From positions 1-36,020 of the forward strand of contig CANIYB010000002.1 of NCBI GenBank assembly GCA_947471105.1: DNA of 36,020 bases, read 5' to 3'. The DNA comes from Cytophagaceae bacterium (GTDB lineage Bacteria; Bacteroidota; Bacteroidia; Cytophagales; Spirosomataceae). The position numbers were made by a program, and so were the translations under genes. Of this stretch, positions 1 through 11,225 are shown piece by piece. Each line of letters begins with the position of its first letter. Within the stretch, counting starts at the first letter, position 1. The notes beneath the pieces were generated by a model that was given only the letters and a program-made list of their open reading frames with translations, was not told the DNA's origin and made no database searches.

Positions 1-1767
<1,767 letters not shown>

Positions 1768-1823
1768 GCCATAACTGACAAGAATGTATTCTAATTAGTT
1801 AGTTTCAGCCATTATCAGGTCAT

Positions 1824-1873
1824 AAAAAAACACTCAAGTCAACAAATTTATTATGTTGATTTGAGTGTTTTTA
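1824..1873. terminator. Bidirectional intrinsic terminator
   Basis: Arms 1829-1844 and 1854-1869 pair over 16 positions with a single G-T wobble, around a 9-base loop. An A-run precedes the left arm and a T-run follows the right arm, so the hairpin can end transcription from both the esterase (plus) and the DUF2723 gene (minus). It sits in the 118-base gap between their converging stops. Confidence 0.85.
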
Positions 1874-1885
1874 TCTTTCAGTAAG

Positions 1886-4858
1886 TTACTGCATCTTACT
1901 CATTTGGAAATTAAATATACCTTCTAACTCCTTGTATTTGGCAGGAGGCATTTTTGATTCTTTTAAAGAAGAAACAATTATATTCATCTCATAAGCAGCA
2001 ATTTGAATGTTACGCTCATTGGAACGAACACCCGCCGCTAAATAATAATCTAAGGATTTTGCATTCCGTTTGACCATGGTGTTTGCTATTTCTAAGGCCT
2101 TATTCTCCTCTCCTATCGATAAATACAAACCTACCATGCTAGCAGAGAATTGATCATATGGGATCACTTTGTCTGGCATCACAAAATTCAAATGATCCAA
2201 CACCTTTTTTGCTAATGGGATATTTCCTTCGCGAATCAATTGGTCTGCTAATCGGAATGTACCCAAACGAAGCGTCACACTTGGTATTCCCATGTAAAAG
2301 TCCCCATGGTAATAAATACTCGGATCATTCAATCCTCTCCAATACATTTTGTTCAACATATTATCCGCCATGATTTTGGTGTTAACAAAACCATCTTTAG
2401 CACCTGAGATTTTAAACGGCATTAATCGGTACGCATAACCCTCCAATTGCATGCTTTCCTTTAATCCCAAATATTGATCATTTGGTAAAGTAGCCGCAAA
2501 ATAAATAGGGCGTTTCCAACCTGCTACCGCATTGTTCGATATGATTTCCAATTGGACCAATTCACCTTTAAAAATATTTTTTGCCGGCAATCTCCAACCC
2601 AATCGATCAGATACAAATGGAAGAAAATCCTTAGGAAACCAATTCGATTTAGCCAATTCAGCTACGTTAACGGGCACAGACAAAGAATCTGAAGGGAATG
2701 TGTTTATTGTTTCCCCACTTTGAGTTTGAGCCTGAATTCGTGCATCATCTTTATGCAACAATTCCAAATAATCAGGAAGTGACATTTCTGAAATATTAGG
2801 ATTTTCATTGTACATGATTTGATCATTGACCCCTTCTAAAAATTGATCTTTGATCAATTTAATCGGTAAAGCTTCTGACTCATAGGTCTTACGTTTCATT
2901 TGGTCAACATACCAATCCGTGCCCAACAATGATAAATTACACACACGAACATCCGTCCTAAAACCTTCTACTTCTTGTACATACCACAGCGGGAAAGTAT
3001 CGTTATCACCTCCCGTAAATAATATAGCATTGGGTGCACATGAGTTCAATAGATTCTTGGCAAAATCAATTTGATGATATCTCCTGCTACGATCATGATC
3101 ATCCCAGTTTTGTTGGGCCATAATCATAGGTGCTGACAAACTCAGAACGGCCAATAAAGACCAACGAAGCTGAGGGGATTTGATGATTTTTGTGAGCCAC
3201 TCTGCCAACTGCATCACACCTAATCCTGCCCAAATCGCTAAAAAGTAGAAAGACCCCACGTAAATATAATCCCGCTCTCTAGGCTCAACCGGTGGAGAAT
3301 TTAAGTAAACAACTAAGGCAATTCCTGTCAGCACAAACATCATAATGGTGACTAAAAAGTCTTTTTCATCCTTGCGATACAACAGGTAAAAACCTAATAA
3401 AACTAAAATAATAGGCAAGTAATAATAATTATTTCGAGCCTTATTCTCCTTCATAATGTCAGGTAAATTGGACGTATCCTGAAACGCATTAATGGCCCAA
3501 GCGTCTTGAGCATCACTTTCTCGACCGACAAAATTCCAAAGTAAATAACGCATGTACATATGCCCCATTTGATGGCTAAACATAAACCTCAGGTTATCTC
3601 CAAAACTTGGTTTTTGACCCGCTGGAATTCCTAACATTTCTTGGTATAACTGAACATGCTGACCCGAATTACTCCATACACGTGGCAAAAGCATTTGTTG
3701 GTCTTTCTGATACACATATTCTGGCTTATTTGTGTACACCACATATTTGCCATCCTTCATCTTATAAACGGGCTCACCCTGTTTGAATTCCTCAATTTGT
3801 GCCGTATAAATAGGACCATACAATAAAGAACGTGAACCGTATTGCTCTCTTTTTAAGTATTTCAAAAAGTTCAAAATATTACTCGGATCATTCTCATTGA
3901 TCGGCGGATTATACCCTGAACGAACTAATGCAACTGTATACGTTGAGTAGCCAATCAAAAGAAACACCAATGAAAACAAAGCGACATTAAGCACCACATT
4001 TTGTTTTTTATAGGAATAACGTATTCCAAAAACAATGGCCAAAATCAATAAAACCAAGAAAAACAAAGCGCCACTTCCGTAGGAGAATCCTAGCGAATTA
4101 ACAAATTGCAATTCAAACCAAAAAGCTAGTGAAGGAACTCCAGGGATTACGCCCGAATTAACAATGCCTAAAATTAATAGGCCGATCATCATGGCAATAA
4201 AACCGCCCTTATAAGTGGGTTTCTCTTCTTTTTTGAAATAATATAAAATGGCCAATGCAGGCAAAGTAACCAAGTTCAATAAGTGAACTCCTATCGAAAG
4301 ACCTACTAAATAGGCGATGAAAAGAATCCATCGATTGGCTTCCGCTTCATCTTCAACTAATTCCCACTTAAACGCAGCCCAAACAACGATGGCCGTGAAA
4401 AAAGATGACATCGCATACACTTCAGCTTCCACCGCAGAGAACCAAAAACTATCTGAAAAAGTATACACTAAAGCACCAATAAATCCTGATAACAAGAGTA
4501 TTATGCTTTCTGGCTTAGTTAACGAATCAAAAGTTTTGTTTAAAATCTTACGTCCAATGAGAACAATGGTCCAATGCAAAAACAAAATCGTCAGGGCACT
4601 TGACACCACAGACATCATATTCACCCAAAAAGCTACTCGGCTTACGTCACCTAGGGCCAACAAGGAGAACATGCGACCAATTAATAAAAAGAGTGGAGCC
4701 CCTGGAGGATGTGGAACTTGTAATTTGTATGCACAAGCAATAAACTCTCCGCAATCCCAGAAGGATGCAGTGGGCTCAACGGTCAATGTATAGGTGACTA
4801 AGGCAATTAAAAAAACAAGCCAACCCGTTAGGTTATTAATTCGGTTAAAATTCAGCAT
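1886..4858 (-). CDS. DUF2723 / GT117-type membrane glycosyltransferase-like protein
   Basis: This 990-residue protein begins with the hallmark DUF2723 N-terminus: a membrane segment, then FWDCGEFIACAYKLQVPHPP and GAPLFLLIGR at about residues 34-62. That acidic loop after the first helix is the presumed active-site loop of GT-C enzymes. About ten or more hydrophobic segments cover residues 10-570, followed by a soluble C-terminal part of about 400 residues that may hold helical repeats. The DUF2723 family includes human TMEM260, an O-mannosyltransferase, and is GT117 in CAZy; Bacteroidota members are thought to take part in protein O-glycosylation or surface glycan assembly. The donor and acceptor here are unknown. 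The ATG at 4858 follows a TAATTTTG box by 16 bases. It stands alone, with a 79-base gap to pheS upstream. Confidence 0.85.
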   Translation of the reverse strand: MLNFNRINNLTGWLVFLIALVTYTLTVEPTASFWDCGEFIACAYKLQVPHPPGAPLFLLIGRMFSLLALGDVSRVAFWVNMMSVVSSALTILFLHWTIVLIGRKILNKTFDSLTKPESIILLLSGFIGALVYTFSDSFWFSAVEAEVYAMSSFFTAIVVWAAFKWELVEDEAEANRWILFIAYLVGLSIGVHLLNLVTLPALAILYYFKKEEKPTYKGGFIAMMIGLLILGIVNSGVIPGVPSLAFWFELQFVNSLGFSYGSGALFFLVLLILAIVFGIRYSYKKQNVVLNVALFSLVFLLIGYSTYTVALVRSGYNPPINENDPSNILNFLKYLKREQYGSRSLLYGPIYTAQIEEFKQGEPVYKMKDGKYVVYTNKPEYVYQKDQQMLLPRVWSNSGQHVQLYQEMLGIPAGQKPSFGDNLRFMFSHQMGHMYMRYLLWNFVGRESDAQDAWAINAFQDTSNLPDIMKENKARNNYYYLPIILVLLGFYLLYRKDEKDFLVTIMMFVLTGIALVVYLNSPPVEPRERDYIYVGSFYFLAIWAGLGVMQLAEWLTKIIKSPQLRWSLLAVLSLSAPMIMAQQNWDDHDRSRRYHQIDFAKNLLNSCAPNAILFTGGDNDTFPLWYVQEVEGFRTDVRVCNLSLLGTDWYVDQMKRKTYESEALPIKLIKDQFLEGVNDQIMYNENPNISEMSLPDYLELLHKDDARIQAQTQSGETINTFPSDSLSVPVNVAELAKSNWFPKDFLPFVSDRLGWRLPAKNIFKGELVQLEIISNNAVAGWKRPIYFAATLPNDQYLGLKESMQLEGYAYRLMPFKISGAKDGFVNTKIMADNMLNKMYWRGLNDPSIYYHGDFYMGIPSVTLRLGTFRLADQLIREGNIPLAKKVLDHLNFVMPDKVIPYDQFSASMVGLYLSIGEENKALEIANTMVKRNAKSLDYYLAAGVRSNERNIQIAAYEMNIIVSSLKESKMPPAKYKELEGIFNFQMSKMQ

Positions 4859-4874
4859 AAATCGAAATTTAAAT

Positions 4875-4882
4875 CAAAATTA
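4875..4882 (-). promoter_or_regulatory. Predicted -7 box (TAATTTTG) for the DUF2723 gene
   Basis: On the minus strand the bases read TAATTTTG, an exact match to the Bacteroidota -7 consensus TAnnTTTG, 16 bases ahead of the ATG at 4858. No well-spaced -33 TTG is present, so the call rests on the -7 match and position. Confidence 0.4.
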
Positions 4883-4937
4883 GACATTTTGCCATTCAAT
4901 TTTTCGGCAAAAAAGTTAAAAAAGGTTAATGTCACTC

Positions 4938-5963
4938 TTAAGAAAACTGCTTCAAAAACCGAACATCGTTTTCGGTAAATAAGCGTAAATCTTTAATTTG
5001 ATATTTAAGCATGGTAATACGTTCAATCCCCATTCCAAACGCAAAACCATTGTATTTTGTAGAATCAATACCTACATTTTCCAAGACATTGGGGTCGACC
5101 ATACCTGCTCCGGCAATTTCTACCCAACCTGCTTGCTTACACACATTACATCCTTCGCCTTTACACAGCAAACAGGTAATATCCATTTCTGCGCTGGGTT
5201 CAGTAAAAGGAAAATAAGACGGACGGAATCGGACTTTCGTATCTTTCCCAAACATCTCCTTCGCAAAATGGTATAAAGTATCTTTTAAGTCTTTAAAACT
5301 TACGTTTTCATCTACATATAAGCCTTCCACCTGGTGAAACAAACAATGAGCTCTAGCAGAAATCGCTTCATTTCTAAACACTCTACCCGGCATTACTGAA
5401 CGAATAGGTGGTTTTTGATGCTGCATTAACCGAATTTGAACATTGGACGTATGTGTCCTTAACAACACATCGTCTTGAATTTCACCAGCTCCTTTTTCAA
5501 TAAAAAAAGTGTCTTGCATTTCCCTTGCCGGGTGATTGGCAGGAAAATTCAATGCCGTAAAATTATAAAAATCAGTTTCAATCTCAGGTCCATCCGAAAC
5601 TGAAAAACCCATCCGATTAAATATTTCTAGTATTCTAGCCCTAACCATAGTCAAAGGGTGTAAACTTCCCTGTGAAATTGGATCTGAAATCGTTAAATCA
5701 TCGGGCGATACTATATCAGCTTGGGTATTGGAGAAATTATCTTGAGCTTCAGCAAACTTAGATTCCGCTAAATTTTTTAGTCCGTTAAGCGATTGACCAA
5801 CATCCCTTCTTGTTTCAGCCGGTACATTTTTTAATTGATCAAAAAGAGCAGCTAAACGACCTTTTCTGCCCACAAATTCAATTCTAAAATTATCTAACTC
5901 CCATTCATTCGAAATAATGAATGCATTAATTTCATCTTGAATCTTTTTTATTTCCTCTTGCAT
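4938..5963 (-). CDS. pheS: Phenylalanine--tRNA ligase alpha subunit
   Basis: This is the catalytic alpha subunit of the alpha2-beta2 phenylalanyl-tRNA synthetase, which charges tRNA-Phe in the cytoplasm. An N-terminal coiled-coil region of about 90 residues (tRNA binding in the family) is followed by the class II core: motif 2 with RVFRNEAISARAHCLFHQVE, the phenylalanine-pocket segment FRPSYFPFTEPSAE, and motif 3 GMGIERITMLKYQI near the C-terminus. A CLLCKGEGCNVC segment is typical of bacterial PheS. The ATG at 5963 is preferred over a TTG two codons upstream (5969), giving 341 residues, normal for the family. It lies 14 bases after the barrel-protein gene, so the two are probably co-transcribed. 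The beta subunit gene pheT is not in the window, as is usual in this phylum. Confidence 0.97.
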   Translation of the reverse strand: MQEEIKKIQDEINAFIISNEWELDNFRIEFVGRKGRLAALFDQLKNVPAETRRDVGQSLNGLKNLAESKFAEAQDNFSNTQADIVSPDDLTISDPISQGSLHPLTMVRARILEIFNRMGFSVSDGPEIETDFYNFTALNFPANHPAREMQDTFFIEKGAGEIQDDVLLRTHTSNVQIRLMQHQKPPIRSVMPGRVFRNEAISARAHCLFHQVEGLYVDENVSFKDLKDTLYHFAKEMFGKDTKVRFRPSYFPFTEPSAEMDITCLLCKGEGCNVCKQAGWVEIAGAGMVDPNVLENVGIDSTKYNGFAFGMGIERITMLKYQIKDLRLFTENDVRFLKQFS

Positions 5964-5977
5964 CGTCAAATATTAAT

Positions 5978-6667
5978 CTAAAAAATTTTATACCCCAAAG
6001 TCACCTGATACAGATTTAATTTAGGCGAAAAAGTTATTCCTGCAGGAATGGGTAAGGTTTTGGTCAATTGGGACAAATTACCTTCATACCGAACATCTAA
6101 CGTAAAGCCTAATAAATCGACACCGCCACCTACTTGATACGAAAATGAAGCTTTACTAGCTATTTCAGCTGCCGTTCCCACATATTTCTGGGTTACCATA
6201 TTAATTAAATCATTTAATTCTGTATCCGTTTTTAAGGTATAGGAAGCTACTGGACCCGCCATGGCATGTAAAAATTTCCAACGGAAACCCAATAAAATAG
6301 GGACATCAATATTAGTAAAGGTAAACTGTTTGGTTTGCGTTAAACCAGGAATATAAACCGACCCCCCTTTGGTCGAAAGTAAAACCTCGGGTTCAATAAA
6401 TACTTTTCTACCTAATCGGGCATATATACCACCCACGTAACTCTGTTTGGTATCCAAACTAGCTAGTAATTGATCTTTAATAACAGCGCCATTTAACGTA
6501 ACAATTCCATCCGTTTCAAGTCGCGCTAAATTCACTCCTCCTTTAATACCGATTCGGAAAAAACTACCAGTAGCCATTTTGGCTGGCATTAGAAATTGAG
6601 CCTTTACTGATGGAGTCAAAATCAGAAGTCCAAAGAAAATAATAGTGCGAAGGCGATTAAAATGCAT
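5978..6667 (-). CDS. PorT-family outer-membrane beta-barrel protein
   Basis: A signal peptide (hydrophobic run then SVKAQ at about residues 10-25) precedes about 200 residues of alternating amphipathic strands. FRIGIKGGVNLA at the start of the mature protein and a closing NLYQVTLGYKIF, ending in an aromatic residue, are typical of the small eight-stranded PorT/OMP_b-brl_2 barrels that are abundant in Bacteroidota. Function of individual members is mostly unknown. The ATG at 6667 is chosen over one seven codons upstream (6688) because it starts directly at the signal peptide. It is divergent from radA and is followed closely by pheS. Confidence 0.75.
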   Translation of the reverse strand: MHFNRLRTIIFFGLLILTPSVKAQFLMPAKMATGSFFRIGIKGGVNLARLETDGIVTLNGAVIKDQLLASLDTKQSYVGGIYARLGRKVFIEPEVLLSTKGGSVYIPGLTQTKQFTFTNIDVPILLGFRWKFLHAMAGPVASYTLKTDTELNDLINMVTQKYVGTAAEIASKASFSYQVGGGVDLLGFTLDVRYEGNLSQLTKTLPIPAGITFSPKLNLYQVTLGYKIF

Positions 6668-6746
6668 ATAATAAATTAGAAAAGTCAATTAGCTTGTAAA
6701 ATTATCCTTTTTCAACCGAAAAAAAAGAAAAAACCAAATCAAAGCG

Positions 6747-6754
6747 TAATTTTG
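6747..6754 (+). promoter_or_regulatory. Predicted -7 box (TAATTTTG) for radA
   Basis: An exact TAnnTTTG match lies 18 bases ahead of the radA GTG start, in the 105-base divergent gap with the barrel gene. The expected -33 TTG is not evident; the upstream sequence is A-rich. Confidence 0.4.
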
Positions 6755-6772
6755 AATTATAAAAAATAAAAC

Positions 6773-8152
6773 GTGGCTAAAGCTAAAACTTCCTTCTTTT
6801 GTCAATCTTGCGGACAATCAACTCCTAAATGGCTTGGGAAATGTCCATCATGTGAAGAATGGAACACTTTTGTTGAGGAATTGATTGAAACAAATACGCA
6901 TCCAGCAGAAGTTTGGAAGGATAAGTCCAGAACTAAATCTCAGGTAAAACCGAAATTATTAGCCGAAGTAACATTTGAAAACACACCCAAACTAATTTGT
7001 TCAGACCCCGAATTTAATCGCGTATTAGGCGGTGGAATTGTACCAGGTAGCTTAGTGCTGATTGGCGGCGAACCAGGGATTGGTAAATCAACGTTATTAC
7101 TACAAGTTGCGTTATCCTTGCAAGGCCCCAAAGTTTTGTATGTCACAGGGGAAGAGTCGGAGCAACAAATAAAATTACGCGCAGACCGATTAAGCACGAA
7201 ACCTGCTAATTTATATATTTTAACAGAAACAAATACCCAACAAATTTTTAAGCATTTAATTGAATTAGAGCCTGATTTAATCATCATTGACTCCATTCAG
7301 ACTTTATATTCCGACCAGATTGAATCAGGGCCGGGCAGTGTATCCCAAATCAGAGAATGCGCATTAGAACTCATGCGTTTTGCAAAAGAGAGTGCCACAC
7401 CTATATTTTTAGTTGGCCACATCACCAAAGAAGGCTCCATCGCTGGTCCAAAAGTTTTAGAACATTTAGTAGACACCGTTTTGCAATTTGAAGGCGACCG
7501 TCATTTAATTTACCGTATCCTAAGAACTACCAAAAATAGATTTGGCAGTACGTCTGAATTAGGCATTTATGAAATGCTAGGTTCGGGATTAAGACCTGTA
7601 ACTAATCCATCAGAAATTTTACTATCCCAGCGGGATGAAGCATCCTCCGGAATCGCCATTGGCACACTTTTAGAAGGAAATAGACCCTTGTTGGTTGAAA
7701 TTCAATCATTAGTGACAACCTCTAACTATGGAATGGCTCAACGCACCGCAACGGGTTATGATTCCAAAAGATTAAATATGTTATTGGCTGTTTTGGAAAA
7801 AAGAGGTGGATATAAACTAGGGACCCAGGATGTGTTTGTCAATATAACCGGGGGAATTCGGGTAGATGACCCCGCATTAGACTTGGCCACTTGCCTATCG
7901 ATGGTCTCGTCCTATGAAGATAAAATCATTGATTCTTCCATCTGTTTTGCCGCTGAGGTGGGTTTAGGTGGAGAATTAAGGTCTGTGACGCGCATAGACC
8001 AACGAATCGCCGAGGCAGAAAAGTTAGGATTCAAGCAAATATGGATTTCAAAATACAACCTTAAGGGCTTGAATTATAAACCCAAAGAGATCAAAATTCA
8101 AACGGCGGCTACCTTATTAGATGTCATTATGAACATTTGGCGTCAAAAATAG
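6773..8152 (+). CDS. radA: DNA repair protein RadA/Sms
   Basis: RadA is a hexameric, RecA-like helicase that drives branch migration during recombination. The 459 residues show the three expected parts: an N-terminal zinc finger (CQSCGQSTPKWLGKCPSC, residues 10-27), a RecA-type ATPase with Walker A GEPGIGKST (about residue 98) and the RadA-specific KNRFG motif (about residue 251), and a Lon-protease-like C-terminal domain from about residue 280. The start is GTG at 6773, which gives the usual MAKAKT N-terminus. The last 26 bases overlap the 3' end of truA on the opposite strand. Length and all motifs are normal. Confidence 0.97.
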   Translation: MAKAKTSFFCQSCGQSTPKWLGKCPSCEEWNTFVEELIETNTHPAEVWKDKSRTKSQVKPKLLAEVTFENTPKLICSDPEFNRVLGGGIVPGSLVLIGGEPGIGKSTLLLQVALSLQGPKVLYVTGEESEQQIKLRADRLSTKPANLYILTETNTQQIFKHLIELEPDLIIIDSIQTLYSDQIESGPGSVSQIRECALELMRFAKESATPIFLVGHITKEGSIAGPKVLEHLVDTVLQFEGDRHLIYRILRTTKNRFGSTSELGIYEMLGSGLRPVTNPSEILLSQRDEASSGIAIGTLLEGNRPLLVEIQSLVTTSNYGMAQRTATGYDSKRLNMLLAVLEKRGGYKLGTQDVFVNITGGIRVDDPALDLATCLSMVSSYEDKIIDSSICFAAEVGLGGELRSVTRIDQRIAEAEKLGFKQIWISKYNLKGLNYKPKEIKIQTAATLLDVIMNIWRQK

Positions 8153-8888
8153 CCTTCGGATATTCGACTTGAATTAAATACAAACCATGTGCAGGTACAG
8201 ATCTACCCGCTTTTTGTCGGTCTTTGGAATTCAGTATGTTCATCAAATCCGATAATTCCCAATTTCCTAAACCAATTTCAATCATGGTTCCCACCACGCT
8301 TCGAACCATCCCTCTTAAAAACCGGTTGGCCTGAATGGTGAAGATTAATTGGTCATTCCGAATTTCCCAAAATGCTTTTTTAATATCGCAATCGAACGTA
8401 GTTACTTCCGTTTTTACTTTTGAAAAACACTGAAAATTGGTATGATTTTTCAAAATTTCTCCTGCTGAATTCATTTTTTCTAAATCCAATTTGGCTTCAA
8501 ACCAATACGCATATTTACGAATCAACGGACTTTTAGATGTAGAAATGATGTACTCATAGGTTCGCGATAATGCGTCAAACCTTGCATGAAACTCATTTGA
8601 AACAGCATATAGGGATTGAATCGCTAAAGATGTAGGCAACATTCGATTTGCCCGATACACAAAATCAGCTGCAGGAATAATTTCATCAGGTAAGTCGACA
8701 TGCGCGAATTGCTGTCGGGCATGCACTCCAGTATCCGTCCGTGAACTTCCCGTAATCTCGACTTTAAAACCTAATAGCAGGCTTAATTTCTCTTCCAATT
8801 CAGCTTGAACTGAATGAGCATTGGGTTGAATTTGGTAGCCATGAAATGAGCCGCCATCATACGAGAATTGTATTAGATAACGGCTCAT
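8127..8888 (-). CDS. truA: tRNA pseudouridine(38-40) synthase
   Basis: TruA converts uridines 38-40 of the tRNA anticodon arm to pseudouridine. The 253 residues carry the catalytic-Asp motif GSSRTDTGVHARQQ at about residues 47-60, and the C-terminal FLRGMVRSVVGTMIEIGLG segment of the family. It starts with ATG at 8888, four bases after the purL stop, so purL and truA probably share a transcript. The end runs 26 bases into radA on the other strand, and those codons are the C-terminus beyond the conserved core. Confidence 0.96.
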   Translation of the reverse strand: MSRYLIQFSYDGGSFHGYQIQPNAHSVQAELEEKLSLLLGFKVEITGSSRTDTGVHARQQFAHVDLPDEIIPAADFVYRANRMLPTSLAIQSLYAVSNEFHARFDALSRTYEYIISTSKSPLIRKYAYWFEAKLDLEKMNSAGEILKNHTNFQCFSKVKTEVTTFDCDIKKAFWEIRNDQLIFTIQANRFLRGMVRSVVGTMIEIGLGNWELSDLMNILNSKDRQKAGRSVPAHGLYLIQVEYPKAIFDAKCS

Positions 8889-8892
8889 CCAA

Positions 8893-11124
8893 TTATTTCA
8901 TTAAGGCAGTTTCCAGCGCTGAATGGTAGGAATCAAAAGCTCCTTGTAACGTGGAAACTTCTTGGCCATCCACCTTCATGTCTTTACCTGCAACTTCTCC
9001 AATCAAAGAAAATACTTGGTTATTTTGATTCAAAAACGATTCAAACGAAGCTTTATTTTGAACATCCACAGAAACCATTACTCTACTTTGAGCTTCTCCA
9101 AACCAGAAAGCATCGCGGCGAATATGGGTATCCCCCTGAACAGAGAAACCTAATTTTCTAGGGAACGAAGATTCTGCCAACGTAATCAATAAACCTCCAT
9201 CTGAAACATCATGAGCAGATTGTATTAACCTAGCGCCAATTAAACCGGCGATTGATTTTTGAACCTTCTGCTCGGTTTCCAAATTAAAATGAGGCGCTGG
9301 AGTAGCTTTAATTTTTTTATAGGAATACACGTATTCAGACGAAGCAATGTCATTGACAGCTTGACCTATTAAATAAATAAGGTCTCCCTCCTTCTTGAAA
9401 TCCAAAGTCATTTTCATGCTTGGGTCTTCCAAAATACCTAACATTCCGATCGTCGGCGTAGGAAAAACAGGGCCTTCATCAGAGGACTGATTGTAAAAAC
9501 TAACATTACCACCTGTCACAGGTGTTTCAAAAGCCAAACACGCTTTTTTCATTCCTTTAATCGCTCCCACAAATTGCCAATACACCTCCGGAACGTAAGG
9601 ATTTCCAAAATTCAGGCAATTGGTAATCGCCACAGGCACACCACCGGAACAAACAATATTTCTAGCTGCTTCGGCTACGGCCATCGCACAACCCTCTTCA
9701 GGATCCGCATTGACATACCTTGAATTACAATCAACCGTTATGACAATGGATTTTTGAGAACCGTGAACCTTCACGACAGCTGCATCCGAAGGAGCATTTG
9801 TGTTTCTGTTCGCACGGCCGATCGATGAATCATATTGTTCCGCCACCCATTTTTTAGATGCGATATTGGGATGATTCATTAAAAAGTCAAAAGCCTTTGG
9901 CAATTCTTCAGCCGTTAAATCGGCGACAGAGTCAATGGAAAACTTCTTAAACTCTTGAAAATAAGCAGGTTCTTTATATTCTCGAGTGTAAACAGGCGCA
10001 CCGCCACCTAACACCAAATCATCTGCCGGCACGTCAGCCACTAATTGGCCATCCTGATAAAACTCCAATCTTTTTGTATCGGTAACAACTCCAATTTGTT
10101 CACAATTCAAATCCCACTTGTCAAAAATACGCTTCGCCTCATGCTCCCTACCCTTTTCCACGACGATCAACATACGTTCTTGGGATTCCGATAATAAAAT
10201 CTCAAATGGCTGCATATTGGCTTGACGCGTAGGAACTTTTGAAAGATCAATAATCATTCCATGCTCGCCTTTGGCGGACATTTCTGAAGTAGAACAGATA
10301 ATTCCAGCCGCTCCCATATCTTGAATTCCTATCACACAACCTGCTTCAATAATCTCCAAAGAAGCTTCCAACAATAACTTTTCTTGGAATGGATCACCTA
10401 CTTGAACTGCAGGCAATTTTTCAGAAGATTTAGCTGTAATATCCTCAGAAGCAAAGCTAGCTCCCCCAATTCCATCTTTTCCAGTAGCCGAACCCACAAT
10501 AAAAACACCATTTCCTACCCCATAAGAAGTAGCAGATGCTTGAGTCCCAACCTTCAAAATACCGGCAGAAAAGGCATTAACCAGTGGATTAGTGGAATAA
10601 CAGTCATCAAAAAATACTTCACCTCCTACGGTCGGAATACCAAAAGCATTGCCATAATCGCCAATGCCTTTAACGACACCTTTAACTAACCACTTCGTTT
10701 TGGCTAACTCTATATTTCCAAATCGAAGGGAATTTAGTTGGGCAATCGGACGCGCACCCATCGTAAAAATATCGCGGTTAATTCCACCAACACCCGTGGC
10801 CGCACCTTGATAGGGCTCCAATGCCGAGGGGTGATTGTGAGATTCTATTTTAAAAGCACATCCTAAACCGTCTCCTAGGTCAACCAACCCCGCATTTTCT
10901 TCTCCTGCTTTCGCAAGCATTCTGGGAGAATCCTTAGGCAAAGTCTTTAACCAAACAATTGAATTTTTATAAGAACAATGTTCAGACCACATCACAGAAA
11001 ATATGGAAAGCTCAGTGAAATTAGGCTTCCGACCTAAAATCTCCTGAATTCGATCATATTCTTCTGGTAGTAAACCTAATTTTTTGGCAGTTTCAACGGT
11101 AGGTAAATTGTCAATAGATTCCAC
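8893..11124 (-). CDS. purL: Phosphoribosylformylglycinamidine synthase subunit PurL
   Basis: PurL makes FGAM from FGAR, ATP and ammonia in purine synthesis. At 743 residues it is the short bacterial form, which works with separate PurQ and PurS subunits rather than the 1300-residue single-chain enzyme. Visible landmarks are SVMWSEHCSYKNS (active-site His, about residue 50), the nucleotide-binding stretch EPYQGAATGVGGINRD (about 102-117), ESHNHPS, and IQDMGAAGI (about 265). A second AIRS-like half follows from about residue 410. The start is GTG at 11124; no in-frame ATG lies near. A TTG-N20-TACCTTTA arrangement about 70 bases upstream could be its promoter but departs from consensus. Confidence 0.96.
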   Translation of the reverse strand: MESIDNLPTVETAKKLGLLPEEYDRIQEILGRKPNFTELSIFSVMWSEHCSYKNSIVWLKTLPKDSPRMLAKAGEENAGLVDLGDGLGCAFKIESHNHPSALEPYQGAATGVGGINRDIFTMGARPIAQLNSLRFGNIELAKTKWLVKGVVKGIGDYGNAFGIPTVGGEVFFDDCYSTNPLVNAFSAGILKVGTQASATSYGVGNGVFIVGSATGKDGIGGASFASEDITAKSSEKLPAVQVGDPFQEKLLLEASLEIIEAGCVIGIQDMGAAGIICSTSEMSAKGEHGMIIDLSKVPTRQANMQPFEILLSESQERMLIVVEKGREHEAKRIFDKWDLNCEQIGVVTDTKRLEFYQDGQLVADVPADDLVLGGGAPVYTREYKEPAYFQEFKKFSIDSVADLTAEELPKAFDFLMNHPNIASKKWVAEQYDSSIGRANRNTNAPSDAAVVKVHGSQKSIVITVDCNSRYVNADPEEGCAMAVAEAARNIVCSGGVPVAITNCLNFGNPYVPEVYWQFVGAIKGMKKACLAFETPVTGGNVSFYNQSSDEGPVFPTPTIGMLGILEDPSMKMTLDFKKEGDLIYLIGQAVNDIASSEYVYSYKKIKATPAPHFNLETEQKVQKSIAGLIGARLIQSAHDVSDGGLLITLAESSFPRKLGFSVQGDTHIRRDAFWFGEAQSRVMVSVDVQNKASFESFLNQNNQVFSLIGEVAGKDMKVDGQEVSTLQGAFDSYHSALETALMK

Positions 11125-11225
11125 AATGTAAGATTAATTTGAAAAAATATTTGCTCTTAACTAAGCAAGCTATAAAGGTAATAATTTCCACGTTGAGACC
11201 CAAAATCAAGGCCCAAAATGTATGG

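Noticed and set aside
4317-4793. 158-codon plus-strand ORF inside the DUF2723 gene
   Set aside because: It lies antisense to the conserved N-terminal membrane region; its translation has no recognisable domain and no promoter or start context.
6940-7296. 118-codon minus-strand ORF within radA
   Set aside because: Antisense to the conserved RecA core of radA, with low-complexity, unconserved translation.
10384-10689. 101-codon plus-strand ORF within purL
   Set aside because: Shadow of a strongly conserved gene on the other strand; no independent evidence.
11125-11225. Possible hairpin and near-repeat (CCAAAATCAAGGCCCAAAAT) between mocA-like gene and purL
   Set aside because: The 5-bp TTGCT/AGCAA stem is too weak, and the repeat pairs poorly; no named element fits.
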